Positions 1 to 5,559 of a stretch of DNA of 6,754 bases are shown piece after piece. Location: positions 1-6,754 of the forward strand of contig JAIFMR010000085.1 of the NCBI GenBank assembly GCA_020048255.1. Direction: 5' to 3'. The position numbers were made by a program, and so were the translations under genes. This DNA comes from Rhodoferax sp. (GTDB taxonomy: Bacteria > Pseudomonadota > Gammaproteobacteria > Burkholderiales > Burkholderiaceae_C). Under the pieces are notes generated by a model. The model did no database searches, was not told the DNA's origin, and worked only from the letters and a program-made list of their open reading frames with translations. Within the stretch, counting starts at the first letter, position 1, and the number at the start of each line of letters is the position of its first letter.

Positions 1-419
1 CGGCTGACACCGCCGCCGCGCGGGTTGTTGGGCATCAAGACCACATAACGACCGGCCAGCGACACAAATGTGGTCAGCGCGGCGCCTTTGTTGCCGCGCT
101 CTTCTTTTTCGACCTGAACCAGCAGTTCCTGGCCTTCCTTGATGGCGTCCTGAATGCGCGCCTGGCTGACCGAGACGCCCTGCTGAAAGTACTGCTTGGA
201 GATTTCCTTGAACGGCAGAAAGCCGTGGCGCTCTTCACCGTAGTCGACAAAGCAGGCCTCCAGGGAGGGTTCAACGCGGGTCACGACCGCCTTGTAAATA
301 TTGCCCTTGCGTTGCTCGCAGCCTTCAATTTCGATTTCGTAGTCGAGCAGTTTTTGTCCGTCGACGACAGCCAGGCGGCGTTCTTCTGCCTGCGTCGCGT
401 TAATCAGCATCCGTTTCAT
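1..419 (-). CDS. rne: Ribonuclease E, N-terminal part (partial)
   Basis: Endoribonuclease that starts most mRNA decay and matures rRNA and tRNA precursors; in proteobacteria it scaffolds the degradosome at the inner membrane. The window holds the first 139 complete codons plus two bases of the next; the gene continues off the left edge. The N-terminus MKRMLINATQ is nearly identical to that of E. coli RNase E. The S1 RNA-binding domain spans about residues 37-118 and includes VEPSLEACFVDYGEERHGFL (49-68). EERGNKGAALTTF (106-118) and VLMPNNPRGGG (127-137) lead into the RNase H-like region. The ATG at 419-417 is preceded by AAGGA (complement of 429-433) with 9 nt spacing, which supports this start. 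RNase G shares part of this architecture, but the N-terminus and the divergent rluC neighbour favour RNase E. The long structured leader suggests autoregulation, as known in E. coli; that is inference here. Confidence 0.96.
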   Translation of the reverse strand, partial: MKRMLINATQAEERRLAVVDGQKLLDYEIEIEGCEQRKGNIYKAVVTRVEPSLEACFVDYGEERHGFLPFKEISKQYFQQGVSVSQARIQDAIKEGQELLVQVEKEERGNKGAALTTFVSLAGRYVVLMPNNPRGGGVS

Positions 420-428
420 GGGTCACAT

Positions 429-433
429 TCCTT
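429..433 (-). promoter_or_regulatory. Shine-Dalgarno site of rne
   Basis: Read on the minus strand this is AAGGA, 9 nt before the rne ATG. It fixes the rne start. The only other clear ribosome binding site in the window is that of rpmF. Confidence 0.75.
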
Positions 434-454
434 CAATTCAAATATCAACAAATC

Positions 455-469
455 GGCTCATGACGAGCC
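455..469 (-). repeat. Inverted repeat, possible hairpin in rne leader
   Basis: GGCTC-ATGAC-GAGCC: a perfect 5-bp GC-rich stem with a 5-nt loop, about 36 nt before the rne start codon. It is not followed by a T run on either strand, so it is not a terminator. It is short and could be chance taken alone. Confidence 0.35.
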
Positions 470-522
470 ATTGATACACAAACGGATGCTTTGAAATGAG
501 GAGGAAACAGCCGGAGAACCCG

Positions 523-539
523 GACTCAAACAATGAGTC
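523..539 (-). repeat. Inverted repeat, possible hairpin in rne leader
   Basis: GACTCA-AACAA-TGAGTC: a perfect 6-bp stem with a 5-nt loop. It lies between the hairpins at 455-469 and 609-627 in the presumed rne leader. Confidence 0.4.
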
Positions 540-608
540 TGGGTGTTGGCGCGTGGACGGGAGCGATCGGGTTTGGGGGAAGATTTGCTATTGAGTTAAT
601 AGCTGGCT

Positions 609-627
609 GCGCCCGTTTGGCGGGCGC
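609..627 (-). repeat. GC-rich inverted repeat, hairpin in rne leader
   Basis: GCGCCCG-TTTGG-CGGGCGC: a perfect 7-bp, all-GC stem with a 5-nt loop. It would be very stable in RNA. No T run follows on either strand, so it is better read as a leader structure than an intrinsic terminator. Confidence 0.55.
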
Positions 628-654
628 TGATGGCCGGTGCGCACTCACATACAA

Positions 655-666
655 CACGCGCGCGTG
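655..666. repeat. 12-bp perfect palindrome
   Basis: CACGCGCGCGTG has no spacer, so it suits a dimeric DNA-binding protein better than an RNA hairpin. It is partly an alternating CG run and may be a compositional accident. Confidence 0.3.
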
Positions 667-718
667 CTGCAGGCAAAAACACATCAGGGACATCAACACA
701 AACATATCGCTTCATTCC

Positions 719-741
719 ATTCACAGTATGAAACTGTGAAT
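719..741 (-). repeat. 9-bp perfect inverted repeat in rne/rluC gap
   Basis: ATTCACAGT-ATGAA-ACTGTGAAT: a perfect 9-bp stem with a 5-nt loop, the longest uninterrupted repeat in this gap. It lies about 300 nt upstream of the rne start. It could be an RNA hairpin in the rne leader or an operator. The half-sites TCACA and TGTGA resemble CRP half-sites but are in the opposite order to a CRP site. Confidence 0.55.
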
Positions 742-791
742 TTGGGTATTCCGAATCAGGGTTTCAAGGCATCGTTTTAACCCTCTGTCCT

Positions 792-829
792 GGCTGCCAT
801 CAATGACCGCGGGCCATTCATTTGCAGCC
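792..829 (-). repeat. Imperfect long inverted repeat in rne/rluC gap
   Basis: The outer arms GGCTGC (792-797) and GCAGCC (824-829) pair, and inside them AATGA (802-806) pairs with TCATT (818-822), with an asymmetric internal loop (798-801 against 823). The loop 807-817 is GC-rich. It would make an extended stem-loop near the 5' part of an rne leader of about E. coli length. Confidence 0.4.
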
Positions 830-901
830 TGGATGTCAGGCGGTATCGACTTTTCTGGCTGGGCAGGTGGTGCGTGAACTAAACTTCACCGACATAACGA
901 A

Positions 902-916
902 TTAACTTTCAGTTAA
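902..916. promoter_or_regulatory. Palindromic operator-like site before rluC
   Basis: TTAACT-TTC-AGTTAA is a perfect 6-bp inverted repeat with a 3-nt centre. It ends 25 bp before the rluC start codon. Position and AT-rich symmetry suit a dimeric regulator site or part of the promoter region; the 3-nt loop makes an RNA hairpin less likely. No regulator is named by the sequence. Confidence 0.4.
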
Positions 917-941
917 ATCAACCACTTACAGCACATCTCCA

Positions 942-1988
942 GTGAAAGTCATTATAGGGGGCAAACCAGCTCCACCTGTTCCCCAAGTAAAAACCGTTTG
1001 CATTGACGAAGAGTCCAGTGGACAGCGTGTGGATAACTTTCTGATGCGGCACCTCAAAGGGGTGCCCAAAACCCATATCTACCGAATGATTCGCAGTGGT
1101 GAGGTCCGGGTGAACAAGGGGCGGGTCGGTGCCGACAGCCGTTTGCAGATCGGCGATTTGGTGCGGGTGCCGCCGGTACGCATCTCGGAGCGTGTGGCAG
1201 AAAAGGAGCAAGCCATGGCCAATGTTGTGGCCCGGGGCGCTCCTACGCGTGACTTTGATGTGCTGTTGGAAGATGACAGCTTGATCGCCATCAACAAACC
1301 CGCGGGCGTGGCTGTACATGGTGGCTCGGGGGTGAGTTTTGGGGTGATTGAGCAACTGCGCATGGCCCGCCCCACAGCCAAGTTTCTGGAGTTGGTGCAC
1401 CGCCTCGACCGTGAAACCAGTGGCATTTTGTTGGTCGCCAAAAAGCGCAGTGCGCTCAAAAATCTGCAAGATCAGTTTCGCGAGCGCCAGACCGGCAAGA
1501 CTTACCTGGCCATGGTGCGCGGTTGCTGGCCGGCCAAGCTCAAGGTGCTGGACAAGCCCTTGCACAAATATTTGCTCGATGGCCATGAACCTCAGGCGGG
1601 TGAGCGGCGCGTCAAGGTGGTGTCACGCGATGATCCGGACGGCATGCCGTCGGTGACCCTGGTCAAGGTACGGGCCGCATCAACCGCATACTCCTTGCTG
1701 GAAGTTACCATCAAAACCGGACGCACGCATCAGATCCGGGTGCACCTGGCCAGCGAGGGCTATCCCATTTTGGGTGATGACAAGTATGGCGACTTCGACC
1801 TCAACAAGGCGTTGGCCCGAGCCCAGGCGCAGCCAGGACTCAAGCGCATGTTTTTACACGCCTGGCGATTACAGTTGAACCATCCGGTCAGCGGTGATCG
1901 ATTCGAACTGCTGGCGGACCTGCCTTCTGAACTAGCTCAATTTTTTCATGCGGCTTTGCCGCCTTCTTCTTTGCCTGCAAATTCATGA
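942..1988 (+). CDS. rluC: 23S rRNA pseudouridine synthase RluC
   Basis: RluA-family enzyme that isomerises uridine to pseudouridine in 23S rRNA; E. coli RluC modifies U955, U2504 and U2580. The 348 residues hold an S4 RNA-binding domain at about 27-75 (SGQRVDNFLMRHLKGVPKTH, then RSGEVRVNKGR at 51-61) and the catalytic domain from about 105. NKPAGVAVH is at 118-126. The signature HRLDRETSG at 153-161 contains the catalytic aspartate Asp156. KTGRTHQIRVH is at 258-268. RluD is the main alternative, but divergence from rne is the classic rluC setting. The GTG at 942 is the only usable start: an in-frame stop lies at 903-905 and the next start codon falls inside the S4 domain. No Shine-Dalgarno sequence precedes it. 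It heads a likely operon, and its last 4 bases overlap the next gene. Confidence 0.95.
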   Translation: MKVIIGGKPAPPVPQVKTVCIDEESSGQRVDNFLMRHLKGVPKTHIYRMIRSGEVRVNKGRVGADSRLQIGDLVRVPPVRISERVAEKEQAMANVVARGAPTRDFDVLLEDDSLIAINKPAGVAVHGGSGVSFGVIEQLRMARPTAKFLELVHRLDRETSGILLVAKKRSALKNLQDQFRERQTGKTYLAMVRGCWPAKLKVLDKPLHKYLLDGHEPQAGERRVKVVSRDDPDGMPSVTLVKVRAASTAYSLLEVTIKTGRTHQIRVHLASEGYPILGDDKYGDFDLNKALARAQAQPGLKRMFLHAWRLQLNHPVSGDRFELLADLPSELAQFFHAALPPSSLPANS

Positions 1989-2644
1989 CAAAACGTCGCT
2001 TCGACCTGATCGCCTTTGACTGGGATGGCACCCTGTTTGACTCGACCGCCATCATTGCCCGCTGCATCCAGGCTGCTGTGCGCGATGTGGGCGGCAAGGA
2101 GCCTACTTACGAGGCCGCTTCCTATGTGATCGGCATGGGGCTGATGCAGGCCTTGGCCCACGCTGCTCCGGATGTTCCTGCGGCGCTGTACCCGCAGTTG
2201 GGTGACCGCTACCGGCATCACTATTTCGCCATTCAGCATGAAATCAGTTTGTTTGACGGGGTTTTGCCGCTGCTGGCTGACCTCAAGGCGCGTGGCTATT
2301 TTTTGGCTGTTGCGACCGGTAAGAGCCGCCGGGGGCTGGATGAGGCGCTGAGCACAGTCGCTTTGGCGGGTGTGTTTGATGCTTCTCGGACTGCCGACCA
2401 AACCGCGGGCAAGCCTGACCCATTGATGTTGCATGAGTTGATGGCGCAATGGGCTGTGCCGCCAGAGCGCACCCTGATGATCGGCGACACCACGCATGAC
2501 CTGCAAATGGCGCTCAATGCCGGTTGCCCCAGTGTGGGCGTCAGCTATGGGGCGCACGAGCCAGAAGTCTTCCACGCGTTGAAGCCGTTGTTTGTGGCGC
2601 ACACCGTGGCCCAGCTGCATGAGTGGCTGCTGGAAAATGCATAA
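1985..2644 (+). CDS. HAD-superfamily phosphatase (subfamily IA, Gph-like)
   Basis: A 219-residue soluble hydrolase of the haloacid dehalogenase superfamily, close in build to phosphoglycolate phosphatase and PpaX. Motif I is DWDGTLFDS (12-20), with nucleophile Asp12 and acid/base Asp14. Motif II is Thr111 in VATGKS. Motif III is Lys143 in AGKPDP. Motif IV is GDTTHD (167-172), with Asp168 and Asp172 for magnesium. An alpha-helical cap lies between motifs I and II, as in subfamily IA. All catalytic residues are present. The ATG overlaps the rluC stop as ATGA, so translation is probably coupled. The substrate cannot be read from sequence; phosphoglycolate, nucleotides or other small phosphate esters are possible. 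Confidence 0.9.
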   Translation: MTKRRFDLIAFDWDGTLFDSTAIIARCIQAAVRDVGGKEPTYEAASYVIGMGLMQALAHAAPDVPAALYPQLGDRYRHHYFAIQHEISLFDGVLPLLADLKARGYFLAVATGKSRRGLDEALSTVALAGVFDASRTADQTAGKPDPLMLHELMAQWAVPPERTLMIGDTTHDLQMALNAGCPSVGVSYGAHEPEVFHALKPLFVAHTVAQLHEWLLENA

Positions 2645-2662
2645 CTAACGCAGAAATAAAGC

Positions 2663-3115
2663 ATGACTGCGCATGACCCACACAAGTCAACGATTGAGGC
2701 AGACCCGCCCTTGGCCATGATGCTCCCGACGCCATCAGAACCCCAGCTTCTTTGCCCATCATCGAAATTGCTGGACGGTGGCAGCGCTGTACCCTTTCAT
2801 GTGCGCTACTTCTCCCAAAGCTGCGCTGCTTTTGCGGTGCGTTATGGCGGGCAGGTTTATGCCTATCTGAACCGCTGTAGCCACGTGCCAATGGAGATGG
2901 ATTACCAGCCCAACCAGTTTTTTGATTTAACAGGGCATTGGCTGATGTGTGCCACCCATGGTGCCATGTATGCGCCCCAAACCGGTCAATGCCGCATGGG
3001 CCCATGCCGTGGCGCGCTGATCAAGATCGAGGTGACCGAGACGCAGGGCGCTGTGCACTGGCATACTTCAGATAAATTTCAACCTGACACAGCTGCATAT
3101 GACCGATCCCTTTGA
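2663..3115 (+). CDS. Small Rieske [2Fe-2S] domain protein
   Basis: A 150-residue protein consisting mainly of one Rieske domain. Ligands are Cys72 and His74 (RCSHVPMEMD) and Cys96 and His99 (LMCATHGAMY), giving C-x-H-x21-C-x2-H. This fits ferredoxin-type Rieske proteins that pass electrons to oxygenases or other partners. Two further cysteines (110, 115) lie in QCRMGPC. There is no membrane helix or twin-arginine signal, so it should be cytoplasmic and is not the cytochrome bc1 subunit. The first 35 residues or so are low in conserved features; ATGs at 2717 and 2720 are alternative starts. No good Shine-Dalgarno sequence precedes any of them. It starts 18 bp after the HAD gene. No oxygenase or reductase is nearby, so its partner is unknown. 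Confidence 0.88.
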   Translation: MTAHDPHKSTIEADPPLAMMLPTPSEPQLLCPSSKLLDGGSAVPFHVRYFSQSCAAFAVRYGGQVYAYLNRCSHVPMEMDYQPNQFFDLTGHWLMCATHGAMYAPQTGQCRMGPCRGALIKIEVTETQGAVHWHTSDKFQPDTAAYDRSL

Positions 3116-4154
3116 CGCAGGCCCTGACGGCCTGAAACCGCCCGAAGTTAACATGGCCAATCAGCCTCCAAGCCCCGTGGATAAAGCGCAGGCTGCTCTA
3201 CAAAATGGAAGCAAGAGCGGTACAAATCAACCCGGTTGGGAACGTGAGACCCTGGAAAAGCTGGCCTTTTCTGCACTGCATGAGCAGCGATTGGCACGAC
3301 GCTGGCGTACGTTTGTGCGTTTGGCTTGGCTTGGGTTCTTCATTGTGCTGGCTTGGGTGGGGCTTAATCAGGGAGCCGGCACGCAAGATGTGTCGGCCCC
3401 GCACACGGCCGTGGTTGAAATCAAGGGGGAAATTGCGTCCGGAGCGGAGGCCAGTTCTGAATTGATCGTGTCAGCGGTGCGTGCCGCATTTGAAGACGCT
3501 GGGGCGCAGGCGGTGGTGCTGTTGATCAATTCACCCGGTGGTAGCCCGGTGCAGGCAGGCATCATCAACGATGAAATCCTTCGTCTGAAGGCGCTGCACA
3601 AAAAGCCGGTTTACGCCGTGGTGGAAGAATCCTGTGCCTCTGCGGCGTATTACATTGCAGTCTCCGCCGACAAGATATTTGTCGACAAGGCCAGCATTGT
3701 GGGCAGCATCGGTGTCTTGATGGATGGTTTTGGATTTACCGGTCTGATGGATAAATTGGGCGTTGAGCGGCGGCTGATGACTGCTGGCGTGAACAAGGGC
3801 TTTCTGGATCCCTTTAGCCCCCAGACTGACAAGCAGCGCGAGTATGCACAGGCCATGTTGGATCAAATCCATCAGCAATTCATTGACGTGGTGAAAGCCG
3901 GACGCGGCGACCGCTTGAAGGAGACTCCCGAGACTTTCAGCGGCTTGTTCTGGAGTGGTCAACAAGCCATTGAATTGGGTTTGGCAGACCAATTGGGTAG
4001 CTTGGACTTCGTGGCACGAGAAGTGGTCAAGGCGGAGGAAATCATTGACTACACCCGCCGTGACAACGTGGCAGAGCGGCTGGTCAAGCGTTTTGGCGCA
4101 GCCCTGGGCTCAGGTGCGGTTCAGTCGCTCAAGTCTTCCGCATCATTGCGCTGA
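3099..4154 (+). CDS. sppA: SppA-type signal peptide peptidase (S49 family)
   Basis: Membrane serine protease that degrades cleaved signal peptides. It is the short, single-domain form (351 residues) rather than the 67-kDa double-domain E. coli form. A polar N-terminus is followed by one membrane segment at about 72-89 (FVRLAWLGFFIVLAWVGL); the protease domain should lie outside the cytoplasm. INSPGGSP (143-150) is the conserved strand-turn. Ser181 in CASAAYYIA is the predicted nucleophile and Lys233 in AGVNKGFLDPF the general base; their 52-residue spacing matches Ser147/Lys199 of Bacillus subtilis SppA. GSIGVLMDGFGF (202-213) is typical. The usual glycines after the serine are alanines. The start overlaps the Rieske gene by 17 bp in another frame; ATG 3153 (Met19) is an alternative that removes the overlap. 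Neither has a strong ribosome binding site. Confidence 0.9.
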   Translation: MTDPFDAGPDGLKPPEVNMANQPPSPVDKAQAALQNGSKSGTNQPGWERETLEKLAFSALHEQRLARRWRTFVRLAWLGFFIVLAWVGLNQGAGTQDVSAPHTAVVEIKGEIASGAEASSELIVSAVRAAFEDAGAQAVVLLINSPGGSPVQAGIINDEILRLKALHKKPVYAVVEESCASAAYYIAVSADKIFVDKASIVGSIGVLMDGFGFTGLMDKLGVERRLMTAGVNKGFLDPFSPQTDKQREYAQAMLDQIHQQFIDVVKAGRGDRLKETPETFSGLFWSGQQAIELGLADQLGSLDFVAREVVKAEEIIDYTRRDNVAERLVKRFGAALGSGAVQSLKSSASLR

Positions 4155-4160
4155 GCCGCC

Positions 4161-4943
4161 TTAACGGCCAATGGCAAACACGGTGGGTGTGGCATTGTCG
4201 AGCGGCGAGTCTTGACGTTTCCAGTTTTTGACACTGTCACTCATTTGGCGCGCCCGTGTCAGCGTCAGCCCGCTGCTCAGGGACAAACGGGTGTTGTGCT
4301 GCAAGGTTTGTAGCAGTGCCTGCAACATCGCTAAATTTCGGTATGGGGTTTCAATAAAGAGCTGGGTTTGGCCGGATTTCAGTGCGAGTGACTCCAGTTC
4401 ACGGATACGCTGCACCCGCTCTCTCGCATCCTGTGGCAAGTAACCCACAAAGGCAAAGTTTTGCCCGTTGAGGCCACTGGCAGCCAATGCCAGCAACAGT
4501 GACACCGGTCCGACCAAGGGGACGACCCGGATGCCCAAATCATGCGCTGCGCGTACCACCGACGAGCCAGGATCCGCTACCGCCGGCATGCCGGCTTCGC
4601 TGATCAGTCCCTGGTGGTGCCCCTGCAGCGCGGGTTGCAACAGGTGTCGGGCGTCAAACTGGCCTGCGTGATCGCCTTTTTTGTGGACTTCACGCGGCAG
4701 TTCGACCAACTGCATCTCTTGGATGCTTTGACACAGTGGCACGATGGCGTCGATGCGTTTGAGGTAGGCGCGGGCTGATTTGGCGTTCTCGCAAACCCAA
4801 TGGCTCAGGCTGGCGGCGATTTGAAGCGTGCCCAGCGGCAGGGTGGACTGGAGGTCGATGGTTTCATCGCAGCCAAAATCCAGCGGTGCAGGCACCAGAT
4901 ACAGCGTGCCTTTGGCTTGGGGTGGGGCAGCACTCGCGGTCAT
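4161..4943 (-). CDS. SAM-dependent methyltransferase, RsmI-like
   Basis: A 260-residue member of the tetrapyrrole methylase (class III) fold, related to RsmI, which 2'-O-methylates C1402 of 16S rRNA. The start (GTLYLVPAPLDFGC, 12-25) resembles RsmI's GTLYVVATPIGN but without the glycine-rich turn. The middle keeps SEAGMPAVADPGSSVVRAA (115-133), VPLVGPVSLLLALAASGL (141-158) and FVGYLP (165-170). ETPYRN (198-203) corresponds to RsmI's ESPHR region. The AdoMet fold is therefore intact, but the N-terminal substrate-contacting half is divergent and the protein is shorter than RsmI. It is probably a paralogue with a different or unknown substrate. Its ATG overlaps the stop of the Maf gene (ATGA), so the two are likely co-transcribed and coupled. 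It converges on sppA with a 6-bp gap and no terminator between them. Confidence 0.82.
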   Translation of the reverse strand: MTASAAPPQAKGTLYLVPAPLDFGCDETIDLQSTLPLGTLQIAASLSHWVCENAKSARAYLKRIDAIVPLCQSIQEMQLVELPREVHKKGDHAGQFDARHLLQPALQGHHQGLISEAGMPAVADPGSSVVRAAHDLGIRVVPLVGPVSLLLALAASGLNGQNFAFVGYLPQDARERVQRIRELESLALKSGQTQLFIETPYRNLAMLQALLQTLQHNTRLSLSSGLTLTRARQMSDSVKNWKRQDSPLDNATPTVFAIGR

Positions 4944-5533
4944 AAGATGCGGACTCCCGCAGCCTCTAAAAGACTGCAGGTGCGAATCAGCGGTAGACCC
5001 ACCAGTGCCGTGGGATCGTCGTTGTCAATGTGTTCCAGCAGGGCAATGCCCAGTCCTTCGCTTTTGGCGCTGCCGGCGCAGTCGTAGGGTTGCTCCGCCA
5101 GCAGGTAGGTCTCGATCTGGGCGTCGCTCAATGGGCGAAATTTGACCTTGATTTGAGCCAACTCGGTCTGGGCAAAGCCGCTTTCAAGGCAAACCACCGC
5201 CACCGCAGTCTGAAACACCACAGTTTTGCCGCGCATGGTTTGCAGTTGTGTCACCGCGCGGGCGTGGGTGCCAGGCTTGCCCAAAGCTTGACCATTCAGG
5301 TCGGCCACCTGATCCGATCCAATGACCACCGCGCCCGGGTGAAGTCGGGCCACTGAATTGGCCTTGGCCAGAGCCAGTCTGCGGGCGAGGTGTTCTGGTG
5401 TTTCTCCGGGCTGGGGTGTTTCATCTACATCAGAGGCCATCACGGTGAAGGTGAGGTGCAAACGCGTCAGAAGTTGGCGGCGATAGACCGAGGTCGATGC
5501 CAGGATGAGCGGGCGAAGTGGCGTGTATGTCAT
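4940..5533 (-). CDS. yceF: Maf-family nucleotide pyrophosphatase, YceF type
   Basis: A 197-residue cytoplasmic Maf/HAM1-like enzyme that hydrolyses noncanonical nucleoside triphosphates to monophosphates and pyrophosphate; E. coli YceF prefers m7GTP. LASTSVYRRQLL (11-22) is the N-terminal nucleotide-binding motif. SDVDETP is at 34-40. GSDQVA (72-77) contains Asp74, the predicted metal/catalytic acid. YDCAGSAKSEGLG (150-162) is the signature of the YceF subfamily as opposed to the dTTP/UTP-acting Maf (YhdE) group. VGLPL (178-182) is near the end. Length and motifs are normal. The ATG at 5533 has a weak purine-rich AAGAGA about 8 nt upstream. It is divergent from yceD with only 26 bp between the preferred starts, so their promoters must overlap the genes. 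The E. coli homologue lies in the same place and orientation between rluC and yceD. Confidence 0.93.
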   Translation of the reverse strand: MTYTPLRPLILASTSVYRRQLLTRLHLTFTVMASDVDETPQPGETPEHLARRLALAKANSVARLHPGAVVIGSDQVADLNGQALGKPGTHARAVTQLQTMRGKTVVFQTAVAVVCLESGFAQTELAQIKVKFRPLSDAQIETYLLAEQPYDCAGSAKSEGLGIALLEHIDNDDPTALVGLPLIRTCSLLEAAGVRIL

Positions 5534-5559
5534 ACCGCGATTCTCTTACACTGCGCCTC

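Larger units (their letters stand above)
420..941. promoter_or_regulatory. Divergent rne/rluC intergenic region; putative structured rne leader
   Basis: This 522-bp gap separates the leftward rne from the rightward rluC. Open frames of 68-89 codons exist in it, but none resembles a known protein or has a ribosome binding site, so I treat it as noncoding. It holds several perfect or near-perfect inverted repeats (listed separately), most with 5-nt loops, which would fold in a transcript running towards rne. In E. coli the same gap carries a 361-nt rne 5' UTR through which RNase E controls its own mRNA; a similar role here is inference from position and structure. I could not identify a -35/-10 pair with confidence for either gene. 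Candidates near 880-920 match the consensus poorly. Confidence 0.6.

Noticed and set aside
609..627. Intrinsic terminator in the rne leader
   Set aside because: The stem is strong, but no T run follows on either strand.
225..739. Open frames of 89 codons (225-494) and 68 codons (533-739) on the plus strand
   Set aside because: The first is mostly antisense to rne and the second lies in the noncoding gap; neither has a ribosome binding site or a recognisable sequence.
719..741. Classical CRP binding site
   Set aside because: The half-sites are in everted order (TCACA...TGTGA) with the wrong spacing for TGTGA-N6-TCACA.
918..1586. 222-codon minus-strand frame opposite rluC
   Set aside because: It is the complement of a clearly conserved rluC and has no recognisable domain; long antisense frames are expected at this GC content.
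1946..2620. 224-codon minus-strand frame opposite the HAD gene
   Set aside because: The plus strand encodes all four HAD motifs; the antisense product is compositionally odd and matches nothing I recognise.
2541..3005. 154-codon minus-strand frame opposite HAD and Rieske
   Set aside because: It is a shadow of the Rieske gene, whose ligands are all in the plus frame.
3531..3992. 153-codon minus-strand frame opposite sppA
   Set aside because: It is antisense to the conserved S49 catalytic region and has no domain of its own.
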